Positions 14,078 to 22,532 of a DNA stretch of 34,985 nt are shown here, one piece after another. This stretch comes from CAYQCE01 sp964415885 (GTDB lineage Bacteria; Zixibacteria; MSB-5A5; JAABVY01; JAHJOQ01), in assembly GCA_964415885.1 (NCBI GenBank), contig CAYQCE010000036.1, positions 1 through 34,985 of the forward strand, written 5' to 3'. How positions within the stretch are numbered: the stretch's first letter is position 1; each line of letters begins with the position of its first letter. Both the position numbers and the translations under genes were made by a program. Under the pieces are notes generated by a model, which saw nothing but the letters and a program-made list of their open reading frames with translations, searched no databases and had not been told where the DNA came from.

Positions 14078-15835
14078 ATGGCTGACCAGAATAAGGACAT
14101 CAAGAGGCTCTTCGGATATGTCAAGAAGTACCGCAAGTACTTCATTGCCGGCGCTTTCGCTATAGTGCTCACGAACACATTCCAGATGATCGCGCCGTGG
14201 CTGGTGAAGGACGCCATCGAGAGCATAGAGGCCGACAAGGCTACGAGCATGTCGCTCTTGACCGATGCCGTCAAGATCGTCGCTGTTGCCCTGATCAGCG
14301 GATTCTTCCTGTTTGCGCTCAGAAGGACGATCATCTGGGCCTCGAGATACATTGAGTTCGATCTAAAGAATGAGCTTGCGGCCAAGCTCCTTGAGTTGCC
14401 GCGGTCGTTTTACAACCGAACTCCGACCGGTGACATCATCGCGAGGATTTCGAATGATATCGAAGCGGTGCGGATGATGGTGGGGCCGGCGATTATGCAT
14501 ATCTCCAACACTCTCGTTGCGGGCGCTATTGCCCTCACATTGATGGTGATTCTGAGTCCGAAACTGACCCTCATCGCGCTACTACCGTTTCCGATCCTCG
14601 CATACACGTTCAAGAAGGTTGCGGCATTTGTCTATTCGCTGAACTACAAGATTCAAACCCATTTCTCGACCATGTCGGCGTTCGTGCAGGAGAATCTCGC
14701 AGGTGTCCGGGTTGTCAAGGCATACAACCAGGAGAAGAATCAGAGCGAGGACTTTGATGAGCTGAACAGGGAATATGTCGATCTCAATCTCAAGCTCGCA
14801 AGGCTCCAGGGACTTTTCCATCCAATCGTCGCGCTCGAGGTCGGTATTATCATGGCCATAGTGATCTATTTTGGCGGCCGTGAGGTTATTGCCGATGCCA
14901 TGAGCCTCGGTGTGCTGGTGGCGTTTATGCTTTATCTCGCGTCGCTCGTGTGGCCCGTTATGGCGGTCGGTTGGACGATCACCCTCTATCAGCGAGGGAA
15001 AGCATCGCTGCACAGAATCCAGAAGATACTCGAAATCAAACCGGACGTCCGCGACACGGAGAAGACCCGGGAAGTCGGCGATCTCGAACCCGAAATAAAG
15101 TTCAACAATCTGTCGTTCATATATCCCGGCACCGAGAGGCTGATCCTTAAGGATGTCTCGCTCGAGATACCGGCCGGTAAGACAACCGCGCTCGTTGGAC
15201 GAACCGGTTCGGGCAAGTCAACGATCGTCGAGTTGATCATAAGAAACTACCAGATACCGGACGACAAGCTCGAAATTGGCGGCGTGGACATAAACACCAT
15301 ACCGCTCGGGAAACTGCGAAAAATGATCGGCTATGTGCCGCAGGAATCATTCCTTTTCTCGGACAAGCTCGATGAGAATATCGCGCTCGGAATGGATGTC
15401 GTTGACAGAGATGAGGTCAAAAAGGCTGCGGTAAGATCCGGACTTGCGGGAGACGTAGAGGGCTTCCCGAAAGGCTATGATACTGTCATTGGCGAACGAG
15501 GCGTAACTCTATCGGGTGGGCAGAAGCAACGCACCGCTCTCGCGAGGGCTATTATTCGCGATCCCGATATACTGATTCTCGATGATGCGTTCTCGGCGGT
15601 GGATACGGCCACCGAGGATAAAATCCTCTCCGGCCTCGATGATGTTATGAGCACGCGTACTACGATTCTTGTGTCGCACAGGGTCTCGACGATCAAGAAG
15701 GCAGATCTGATTCACGTGATCGATGAAGGTTGCGTCATCGATTCCGGCTCGCATGAGAGCCTTCTGTCGACCTGCGAGCTGTATGCGGACATTGTGCGCC
15801 GACAGGAACTCGAAGAGCAATTGGAGCAGCTATAG
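14078..15835 (+). CDS. ABC exporter half-transporter, degenerate-site subunit
   Basis: A 585-residue type IV ABC exporter: six membrane helices in about residues 1-310, then an ATPase domain. Motifs are Walker A GRTGSGKST, Q-loop YVPQESFLFS, intact signature LSGGQKQR, Walker B ILILDDAFSAVD and H-loop VSHRVST. The catalytic glutamate after Walker B is aspartate (LDDA instead of LDEA), the hallmark of the weak site in heterodimeric exporters such as TM287/288 and MdlAB-like pairs. The ATG 14078 has a weak GTGAG upstream. The next gene overlaps the stop by 1 nt and encodes the partner. The substrate (lipid, drug or peptide) cannot be told. Confidence 0.93.
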   Translation: MADQNKDIKRLFGYVKKYRKYFIAGAFAIVLTNTFQMIAPWLVKDAIESIEADKATSMSLLTDAVKIVAVALISGFFLFALRRTIIWASRYIEFDLKNELAAKLLELPRSFYNRTPTGDIIARISNDIEAVRMMVGPAIMHISNTLVAGAIALTLMVILSPKLTLIALLPFPILAYTFKKVAAFVYSLNYKIQTHFSTMSAFVQENLAGVRVVKAYNQEKNQSEDFDELNREYVDLNLKLARLQGLFHPIVALEVGIIMAIVIYFGGREVIADAMSLGVLVAFMLYLASLVWPVMAVGWTITLYQRGKASLHRIQKILEIKPDVRDTEKTREVGDLEPEIKFNNLSFIYPGTERLILKDVSLEIPAGKTTALVGRTGSGKSTIVELIIRNYQIPDDKLEIGGVDINTIPLGKLRKMIGYVPQESFLFSDKLDENIALGMDVVDRDEVKKAAVRSGLAGDVEGFPKGYDTVIGERGVTLSGGQKQRTALARAIIRDPDILILDDAFSAVDTATEDKILSGLDDVMSTRTTILVSHRVSTIKKADLIHVIDEGCVIDSGSHESLLSTCELYADIVRRQELEEQLEQL

Positions 15836-17643
15836 TGGCTGAGTATTTCGACATGGATGAGGTAACCGGAAAGGCGTACGATACGCGTCTGATGAAACGG
15901 CTGCTCAAGTATCTCCGGCCGTACATCGGATGGGTATCTCTTGCGGCTTTTCTTCTCATTGTTGGATCATTGCTTCAGCTCGCAGGTCCGATTGTTGTAA
16001 AATACGCTATCGACAACTACGTGGTCCAGAAAGACCTCGAGGGGCTCGGTATAATTTCGCTGGCGTATCTCGGCATACTGGTTCTCGCGTTCCTCGTTAC
16101 CTGGGCGCAGCTCTACACTATGCAGTGGGTCGGCCAGAAGGCGGTCTACAACCTGCGCATGGAGATTTTCGAGCACATTCAGTCTATGAATATTCGGTTT
16201 TTCGACAGAAATCCCGTTGGGCGAGTGCTGACAAGAGTGACTACCGACATCAACTCGCTCAACGAGTTGCTCTCGTCCGGTGTAGTGACCATAATCGGGG
16301 ACCTGGTCACTGTATTCGGTATCATCGGCTTCATGCTCGCAATCGATGTTAAACTCGCGCTCGTTACATTGACCGCATTGCCGTTCCTGACAATCGCGGC
16401 ATTTCTCTTTCGAGCCAGGGTGCGGGATACATATCGCACGATCCGACGGCACATAGCGCGGCTCAACGCGTTCATTCAGGAGAATGTCTCGGGCATGTCG
16501 ATCGTGCAGCTATTCGGCAGAGAGAAGAAGACGTACTCACGATTCTCGGGAATCAACCGCGACCTGATGAAGGGGCACCATCAATCAGTCATCTATTACG
16601 CCATATTTTTCCCGATCGTTAGAGTCTTCTCTGCTGTATCGCTTGCGTTGATAATCTGGTATGGAGGCGGACAGGTAATAGAGGGCGCGCTGACTTTCGG
16701 TACGCTCGTAGCATTTACGCAGTACATTGAGAGATTCTTCCGGCCGATCATGGACCTCTCCGAGAAGTACAATATCCTGCAGGCGGCGATGGCCGCCGCG
16801 GAGAAGGTATTCCGCGTCCTCGACACCGAGCCGGACTTCAGCGAGCAGAAAAACCCGGTCCGTTGGGAGGACTGCAGGGGCGAGGTCGAATTCAAGAATG
16901 TCTGGTTTGCCTACAACGATGAGGACTGGGTGGCGAAAGATATGACATTTAAGATCAAGCCCGGCGAGAAAGTAGCGATTGTGGGCGCGACCGGAGCCGG
17001 GAAGACCACGCTGTCGTCGTTGATTCTGCGATTCTATGACTATCAGAAGGGGCAGATACTCCTCGACGGGCACGACATTCGCACACTTTCCATAGCCGAT
17101 ATCCGTGACAAGATCGCGCTGGTGCTGCAGGATGTCTACCTCTTCTCAGGTGAGGTCGACAAGAACATCCGCCTCGGTGATGAGGAGATCAGCGATGACA
17201 AGTTGATTCAGGCTGCTAAGGATGTCAATCTCGACAGGTTCATCCGCACGCTCCCCGGCGGCTACAAATTCAGAATCGGCGAACGCGGTGTATCGCTTTC
17301 GGTCGGGCAAAAACAACTACTGTCGTTTGCCCGCGCTCTCGCGCATGACCCGAAGGTGTTGATACTGGATGAGGCGACATCATCGGTCGATACCGAGACC
17401 GAAATGCTGATCCAGGAGGCACTCGATCGGCTCATGGAAAACCGTACGTCTATCGTAATCGCTCACCGGCTCTCCACGATCAAGAAGGTCGACCGGATTA
17501 TCGTCCTGCACAAGGGCGAATTGCGCGAAATGGGGACGCATGACGAATTGCTCGAAAAGAAGGGTATCTACTGGAAGCTCTATCAATTGCAGTATCGACT
17601 ACAGGACACGGAACAGGTGGCAGGAGAGGAAGTATCGAAATGA
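15835..17643 (+). CDS. ABC exporter half-transporter, catalytic-site subunit
   Basis: The 602-residue partner of the upstream half-transporter has a six-helix membrane domain (about 1-335) and an ATPase with Walker A GATGAGKTT, Q-loop LVLQDVYLFSGE, altered signature LSVGQKQL (normally LSGGQ), canonical Walker B VLILDEATSSVD and IAHRLST. Its signature would complete the site containing the aspartate Walker B of the partner, so both defects fall in the same nucleotide site and one full catalytic site remains. It starts at GTG 15835, overlapping the previous TAG by 1 nt, with GGAG about 9 nt upstream. Its stop overlaps the next gene by ATGA. Confidence 0.93.
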   Translation: MAEYFDMDEVTGKAYDTRLMKRLLKYLRPYIGWVSLAAFLLIVGSLLQLAGPIVVKYAIDNYVVQKDLEGLGIISLAYLGILVLAFLVTWAQLYTMQWVGQKAVYNLRMEIFEHIQSMNIRFFDRNPVGRVLTRVTTDINSLNELLSSGVVTIIGDLVTVFGIIGFMLAIDVKLALVTLTALPFLTIAAFLFRARVRDTYRTIRRHIARLNAFIQENVSGMSIVQLFGREKKTYSRFSGINRDLMKGHHQSVIYYAIFFPIVRVFSAVSLALIIWYGGGQVIEGALTFGTLVAFTQYIERFFRPIMDLSEKYNILQAAMAAAEKVFRVLDTEPDFSEQKNPVRWEDCRGEVEFKNVWFAYNDEDWVAKDMTFKIKPGEKVAIVGATGAGKTTLSSLILRFYDYQKGQILLDGHDIRTLSIADIRDKIALVLQDVYLFSGEVDKNIRLGDEEISDDKLIQAAKDVNLDRFIRTLPGGYKFRIGERGVSLSVGQKQLLSFARALAHDPKVLILDEATSSVDTETEMLIQEALDRLMENRTSIVIAHRLSTIKKVDRIIVLHKGELREMGTHDELLEKKGIYWKLYQLQYRLQDTEQVAGEEVSK

Positions 17644-18416
17644 ACGAGTATCTGAGATTCGCGCGGGATGTCGCCCATCAGGCGGGAACGCTGCTGTTGG
17701 ATGGATTCGCTCGAGATATTAAGATAGAAAAGAAGGGCGAAGTTAACCTCGTTACTGAAATGGACCTAAAGGCCGAGCGGCTAATCCATTCGGCAATAGA
17801 AGATAAATATCCGACTCATTCGATCCTGGCGGAGGAGGAGACTGACGTCCACCACGATTCCGAGTTCCGCTGGATTGTCGATCCTCTCGATGGCACAACC
17901 AACTACGCCCACAGATTCCCCGTATGGTGCGTTTCGATGGCGCTCGAACAGGAGGGCGAGATCTCCGCTGGCGTGATCTACAATCCAATACTCGATGAGA
18001 TGTTCTACGCGGTTAAGGGCGAGGGCGCATACTGCAACAAGCGCCAGATACATGTATCGGATGAGACAGAGATCTCCGAAACGGTACTCGCTACCGGGTT
18101 TCCGTACGATATCCGTGAATCGGATGTCGACAACCTCGATCATTTCGCGCGTTTCTACAAGAGATGCCGCGCTATACGCAGAGCCGGTTCCGCTGCGCTC
18201 GATATGGCCTACACCGCTTCGGGTATCTTCGATGGCTTCTGGGAGCTGAAGCTGTCAGCATGGGATACGGCCGCCGGTAAGCTCCTCGTTGAGGAGGCCG
18301 GGGCGAAGACATCCGACTTCTCCGGGGGCGAATTCGATATCTTCAAGGGAGAGGCCGTCTGTGCGAATGAGAAACTGCTCGGACAGATGCTCGAGGTGTT
18401 GCAAACCAGGGATTGA
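17640..18416 (+). CDS. suhB: Inositol-1-monophosphatase family protein
   Basis: A Mg2+-dependent sugar-phosphatase-type enzyme of 258 residues. Metal motifs are LAEEET, WIVDPLDGTTNYAHRFP and LSAWDTAAGKLLVEEAGA, with a typical FPYDIR segment. The family dephosphorylates inositol monophosphate, related sugar phosphates or NADP, and E. coli SuhB also acts in rRNA antitermination. The substrate here is undetermined. The start ATG 17640 overlaps the ABC gene stop (ATGA), and GGAGAGG lies upstream, so the three genes form one unit. The stop lies 3 nt from the convergent double-receiver gene. Confidence 0.9.
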   Translation: MNEYLRFARDVAHQAGTLLLDGFARDIKIEKKGEVNLVTEMDLKAERLIHSAIEDKYPTHSILAEEETDVHHDSEFRWIVDPLDGTTNYAHRFPVWCVSMALEQEGEISAGVIYNPILDEMFYAVKGEGAYCNKRQIHVSDETEISETVLATGFPYDIRESDVDNLDHFARFYKRCRAIRRAGSAALDMAYTASGIFDGFWELKLSAWDTAAGKLLVEEAGAKTSDFSGGEFDIFKGEAVCANEKLLGQMLEVLQTRD

Positions 18417-18419
18417 GAA

Positions 18420-19148
18420 TCAGGCGTGTGCCAGTATATCGTTCATCTGATCGAGACTGATTGGCTTAGTCAGAAACGCGTCCGCAGCAGATCTGATCTC
18501 AGAGGCTTCCTGATCATTGGGGGCATATCCCGAGTAGACAATCACCTGCGTCGAAGGCGACATCTTCTTGATTCGCCGCGCCAGCTCGATGCCGTTCATT
18601 TCGGGCATTCTGAAATCGGTTATCACGGTGTCAACGCTGCCGCGCTTAATCATCAGAAGAGCCTCTTCGCCGTTCTCGGCGCACAATACCTCGTAACCGC
18701 CTTCAGTCAGAACATCCTTAAGCGATTCGAGATGCTCCGCATTGTCATCAATTATCATAATGCGATCGCTGTGCGCGGGATCGCCGTTTAGAAGCCGTGA
18801 CATAAGCTTCTCGACAGCGGCGAGGCGAAAAGGTTTGTCGAGGAAACCGTCAGCGCCATCCTCGAGAGCTTTCGTTCGGATACCCTGCATCGAAACGCCG
18901 GTCATGAGAATCATCGGAAGATCCGGCCGCCGGCTCTTCACACGTCTCAGCAATTCGAGGCCGTCGATACCCGGCATGCTGATATCGGCTATGATTATGT
19001 CAACATCACCATCACCGTTGTTGATTCTCTCTAAGGCTTCCTCGCCGTTCGGAGCCGATCTGATCTCATATCCGACAGAACTCAGAGTGTCCGAAAGGAG
19101 TGAAAGCAGCATTGGATCGTCGTCGACGATCAGAACCGATGCCTTCAT
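18420..19148 (-). CDS. Response regulator with two tandem receiver domains
   Basis: The 242 residues consist only of two CheY-like domains. Domain 1 (about 1-120) has DDD, phosphoacceptor D55 in IIADISMPG, T83 and K105 in DKPF. Domain 2 (about 128-242) has IDDN, D178 in VITDFRMPE, S206 in YSG and K228 in TKPI. Both sites are complete, so both can probably be phosphorylated. ATG 19148 was chosen because GGGA lies about 6 nt upstream and the fold begins at once. An in-frame TTG at 19160 would add four residues. It lies 58 nt downstream of the phosphohexomutase gene on the same strand. No kinase adjoins it. A role in phosphorelay is inference. Confidence 0.88.
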   Translation of the reverse strand: MKASVLIVDDDPMLLSLLSDTLSSVGYEIRSAPNGEEALERINNGDGDVDIIIADISMPGIDGLELLRRVKSRRPDLPMILMTGVSMQGIRTKALEDGADGFLDKPFRLAAVEKLMSRLLNGDPAHSDRIMIIDDNAEHLESLKDVLTEGGYEVLCAENGEEALLMIKRGSVDTVITDFRMPEMNGIELARRIKKMSPSTQVIVYSGYAPNDQEASEIRSAADAFLTKPISLDQMNDILAHA

Positions 19149-19206
19149 ACGTATTCCCAATTCCTTTGCCCGCTTTTATATATGTCGAACCGGAGCTCGT
19201 TTTGCT

Positions 19207-20550
19207 TTAGTCGCCACGCACAATTTTGAGTACTCTGGGCAACATTTCGTCCAGGAGGCGCTTATTCCTGGCTTCCATATTCAGTCTCAGCAGAGGTTCG
19301 GTGTTGGACGGTCTCAGATTGAACCACCAGTCGCCCATATCGACCGTCACACCATCCAGCGTATCGATATGTGCATCGTTGAATTCCTCCTTCACAGCAT
19401 TCAACCTGCCTTCGATATCATCCACCGTCGAATTGATTTCGCCCGACCTGACATAGGGATCGATCTCTGACACAAGCTCAGAGAGTTTCTTTCCCTCGAC
19501 AGACAACAGCTCGAGGCAGACGAGCAGCGCGATAAGCCCGGAGTCGGCAAACCAGTTATTGCGGAAGTAGAAATGCCCCGAGTGCTCGCCGCCGAAAACC
19601 GCGTTCTTCTCCTTCATCAACGGCTTGATGAGCGCGTGTCCAACCCTAGTGCGGATTGCTGTCCCGCCGTTTCTCTCGACCGTCTCCGGGACTGTCTTCG
19701 AGCAGATCAGGTTGTACAGGATAGTGGCGCCCGGCTCCTTCTTCAGAAGGCTCTTTGCCACTATCGCCGTGACGATGTCCCCTCCCAGGGGTGTTCCGTT
19801 CTCATCGACCAAAAACATCCGGTCTGCGTCACCGTCAAATGCGGCTCCAAGATCGGCGTTTGTCTCGCTGACTTTTTTGCGAAGATCCTCGATGTTTTCG
19901 GGCTCTATAGGGGATGCGAGATGATTCGGAAAGGACCCGTCAAGTTCGTAATACATCGGGATCACATCACACGGGAGTTTCTCGAACACGGGTTGCAGGG
20001 TCTTGCCCGCCATGCCGTTACCGGCATCGATCGCGATTTTGAACGGCTTGATCTTCGAAATATCGATGAATGAGAGAACATGCTGGCTGTACTGTTCGGA
20101 TATATCCATGGTCTTGACTTTGCCGCCGCCCACAGGTTCCCCAACACCTTGCTTCATTATATCCCGGACTTCGCCAAGCCCCACATCACCGGACAGAGGA
20201 ACTGCGTCGGTTTTACAGACCTTGAACCCGTTGTATTCCGGGGGATTGTGGGACGCTGTCACCATCACACCACAGTCATGCCCGAACTGCCCCACCGCGA
20301 AATAGAGACCATCGGTGGAAACGAGACCGATATCGGTTACATCGGCACCCTCATCCACAAGCCCTCGGATGACTTCCTTTGACAGGTCCTCGGATGAAAC
20401 CCGCATATCCCGTCCTACAACGGCATTCTGGGAATTGAGGTGCTGTCCGAGCCCTCGCCCGAACAGATAAGCTATCTCGCTGTTCAGATTCTGTCCGTAG
20501 ATTCCGCGTACATCGTAGGCCTTGAATATATCCTCGGGGATTACCGGCAT
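19207..20550 (-). CDS. manB: Phosphomannomutase/phosphoglucomutase
   Basis: This alpha-D-phosphohexomutase of 447 residues interconverts hexose 6- and 1-phosphates for GDP-mannose or glycogen/LPS precursors. Motifs in order are FKAYDVRGIYG, the phosphoserine loop VTASHNPPEYNG, the metal loop AFDGDADRMFLVDE, the sugar-specificity loop FGGEHSGHFYF and the phosphate-binding loop RPSNTEPLLRLN. The GEHSGH loop is the version found in dual phosphomannomutase/phosphoglucomutase enzymes (AlgC type). The start ATG 20550 has AAGGAG 6 nt upstream. The PGI/PMI gene at 27151 would supply its substrate. The double-receiver gene follows. Confidence 0.93.
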   Translation of the reverse strand: MPVIPEDIFKAYDVRGIYGQNLNSEIAYLFGRGLGQHLNSQNAVVGRDMRVSSEDLSKEVIRGLVDEGADVTDIGLVSTDGLYFAVGQFGHDCGVMVTASHNPPEYNGFKVCKTDAVPLSGDVGLGEVRDIMKQGVGEPVGGGKVKTMDISEQYSQHVLSFIDISKIKPFKIAIDAGNGMAGKTLQPVFEKLPCDVIPMYYELDGSFPNHLASPIEPENIEDLRKKVSETNADLGAAFDGDADRMFLVDENGTPLGGDIVTAIVAKSLLKKEPGATILYNLICSKTVPETVERNGGTAIRTRVGHALIKPLMKEKNAVFGGEHSGHFYFRNNWFADSGLIALLVCLELLSVEGKKLSELVSEIDPYVRSGEINSTVDDIEGRLNAVKEEFNDAHIDTLDGVTVDMGDWWFNLRPSNTEPLLRLNMEARNKRLLDEMLPRVLKIVRGD

Positions 20551-20583
20551 CGCTCTCTCCTTCAGTTTGGGCAGGTTTCCTGC

Positions 20584-20611
20584 AATATAGCATCGCTCAA
20601 TCTGGTTTCAA
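20584..20611 (-). promoter_or_regulatory. Promoter of the phosphohexomutase gene
   Basis: On the minus strand TTGAAA (20611-20606), a 16 nt spacer and TATATT (20589-20584) lie about 33 nt upstream of ATG 20550. Confidence 0.55.
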
Positions 20612-20623
20612 CATCTAATTGGC

Positions 20624-20652
20624 TTGCAACGTTTCCATCCTTTGGATATTTT
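20624..20652 (+). promoter_or_regulatory. Promoter of the MalK-type ATPase (leaderless layout)
   Basis: TTGCAA (20624-20629), a 17 nt spacer and TATTTT (20647-20652). The predicted transcription start falls at or next to ATG 20659, and no Shine-Dalgarno sequence is present. The transcript is probably leaderless. Confidence 0.55.
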
Positions 20653-20658
20653 CGTTGC

Positions 20659-21717
20659 ATGATGCAGAAACTCACGCTCCGGAATATCGAGAAATCCTTT
20701 GACGGCACCCGTGTGATCGAGAATTTCAGTCTCGAAATCACAGAGGGGGAATTCGTCGTTCTTCTCGGTCCGTCAGGCTGTGGCAAGTCTACGTTGCTGA
20801 GGATCATCTCCGGCCTCGAGTCTCCCGACTCCGGCAGTGTGTTGATCGAGAATAGCGATGTTACCGAGGTCGAGCCTCGAAGGCGTGACGTGGCAATGGT
20901 ATTCCAGAACTATGCGCTCTATCCGCATATGACCGTATATCAGAACATCGCGTTCCCGCTCCGTATGGCCAAACTGCCGAAAGCAGAGATACGGAGCCGA
21001 GTGGAGCACGCCGCCGACCTGCTCGGTCTCGCGCCTATGCTCGAACGGAAACCGCGCACACTATCGGGCGGACAGCGCCAGCGCGTGGCGCTCGGAAGGG
21101 CGCTCGTGCGCGAGCCGAAGCTCTTCCTGTTCGATGAGCCGCTGTCAAATCTCGATGCCAAGCTGCGAGTGACGATGCGAACTGAGATTCAGAAACTGAT
21201 GCGTAAGCTGGACGCCACTGTAGTGTATGTCACACACGACCAGGAGGAGGCTCTCACTTTGGGTGACAGAATAGTCCTTCTCGATGATGGCGTGATTCAG
21301 CAGATCGGCTCTCCGAAGCAGATTTACGATGACCCCGATAGTACATTCGTTGCGCTGTTTATCGGATCGCCACGAATGAACCTGCTGGAGGGATGCAGTA
21401 TCGACGTCAACGTGGCTTCTATTCCCGAATACGGCGAAGTCACTCTCGATATGCCGCTTGAGATTCAGGAAGAGACAGTCACTATAGGCTTCCGTCCCCA
21501 GGAGTGCACGGTTGACGGAGACGGTGATCTTTCAATGACCGTTACAGCTACTGAATATGTCGGCAGCAGTCGGTTTATCTACGGGACTCTCGGAAGTACC
21601 GATGTTATTATCTCGACCGGCCCACAGAATAACGCGCAGGTTGGAGAGAAAGTGGCATTCAGCGTGCCCCGATCCTCAATTCGCCTATTCGACAAAGTTG
21701 GTAAGCGTCTCCGCTGA
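20659..21717 (+). CDS. MalK/UgpC-type ABC transporter ATP-binding protein
   Basis: This 352-residue importer ATPase has Walker A GPSGCGKST, Q-loop MVFQNYALYPHMTVYQN, signature LSGGQRQRVALGRALV, Walker B LFLFDEPLSNLDAKLR and switch VTHDQEEALTLGD. A C-terminal OB-type TOBE region (from about residue 235) ends with FSVPRSSIRLFD. These features place it with ATPases of carbohydrate or polyol importers. No permease or binding-protein gene lies nearby, so it may energise several distant transporters as MsmX does in Gram-positive bacteria. That is inference. ATG 20659 or the next codon ATG 20662 is the start. The frame is open upstream but unrelated to the family. The 3' end overlaps the convergent gene by 33 nt. 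Confidence 0.92.
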   Translation: MMQKLTLRNIEKSFDGTRVIENFSLEITEGEFVVLLGPSGCGKSTLLRIISGLESPDSGSVLIENSDVTEVEPRRRDVAMVFQNYALYPHMTVYQNIAFPLRMAKLPKAEIRSRVEHAADLLGLAPMLERKPRTLSGGQRQRVALGRALVREPKLFLFDEPLSNLDAKLRVTMRTEIQKLMRKLDATVVYVTHDQEEALTLGDRIVLLDDGVIQQIGSPKQIYDDPDSTFVALFIGSPRMNLLEGCSIDVNVASIPEYGEVTLDMPLEIQEETVTIGFRPQECTVDGDGDLSMTVTATEYVGSSRFIYGTLGSTDVIISTGPQNNAQVGEKVAFSVPRSSIRLFDKVGKRLR

Positions 21718-22497
21718 TTCTCTATTCAGATAGAAAACGAGCTCCCACTTCAGCGATCCATCCTCGTGGACTACCGGAAAGCTCATCTGAATCATCTCCT
21801 CCAGGTAATGAAGCTGCACTACCGGCTTCTCCGCAGCCTCGGCAGTAGCATACGGGGTCGCGATTATGATCGGCTTGCGCTTGATGAACACATTCTCCAT
21901 TGCCTCCGCGAACTGTGGGAATTTGCGCTTTTCGGCGGGCGAGCTTACAGATAGCAGCAGGAAGAAATCCGCGATATATGCCCCGACGAAATGCTCATGC
22001 GTCTCCATCAGTGTATTCAGGTCATCAACGATTCGCTGAGCGAGATTTTCATAGTGGCTCCACATGGCCTTGAATTTGTCGTGCGCGAACAGCTCTGCGC
22101 TGTCTTTGTCGATGTCGAATGCGAAGATGTACAGATCGAGGTCACGTCGTATTAGATCCGCCCCCAATTCACCGAATGAGTCGTCGAAAAACTCGGTGCT
22201 GAAAGATTTGAACTGAATGTAATTGAACAGCGCGCCGAGGCTGTCCGGATTGTATGCGGCGAACTGAGATATCAGGAGCTTATTCTTTTCGAAGAGTGCA
22301 GCCGCGTCTACTGCGGCGGGCATCAAAATGGGTGGCAGATGACACTTGAGCGAGTCGATTCCCCCTTCGAGCGAGACGACTACCGTGGTGTACGGAGGAT
22401 GCTCATCAAGGTCGAATTCGCCCGCTATGCTGACATCTGAGAAAACAGTGCATATTGATAGCGAGCAGACGAGAATTACGATGTATAAACGGGTCAT
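21685..22497 (-). CDS. Secreted protein of unknown function
   Basis: The 270-residue product has a signal peptide (MTRLYIVILVCSLSICTVFS, with probable cleavage after SIA near residue 26). I do not recognise the family. The mature part is acidic and mainly helical, with an early strand pattern YTTVVVSLEGGIDSLKCHLPPILMP, a stretch rich in phenylalanine (NYIQFKSFSTEFFDD) and a closing strand pair LVFYLNRESAETLTNFVE. There is a single cysteine in the mature part and no lipobox. The ribosome site is weak (GGGT 5 nt upstream). It lies 35 nt after the REC-GcvH gene and is the last gene of that unit. The 3' end overlaps the convergent ATPase gene by 33 nt. Confidence 0.7.
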   Translation of the reverse strand: MTRLYIVILVCSLSICTVFSDVSIAGEFDLDEHPPYTTVVVSLEGGIDSLKCHLPPILMPAAVDAAALFEKNKLLISQFAAYNPDSLGALFNYIQFKSFSTEFFDDSFGELGADLIRRDLDLYIFAFDIDKDSAELFAHDKFKAMWSHYENLAQRIVDDLNTLMETHEHFVGAYIADFFLLLSVSSPAEKRKFPQFAEAMENVFIKRKPIIIATPYATAEAAEKPVVQLHYLEEMIQMSFPVVHEDGSLKWELVFYLNRESAETLTNFVE

Positions 22498-22532
22498 CCT
22501 ACCCGTCTATTCGGCAGAAATGGCAAGAATTC

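Noticed and set aside
20440..20658. Upstream extension of the MalK-type ATPase
   Set aside because: This part is antisense to the phosphohexomutase start and does not match the ATPase family. The promoter lies at 20624-20652.
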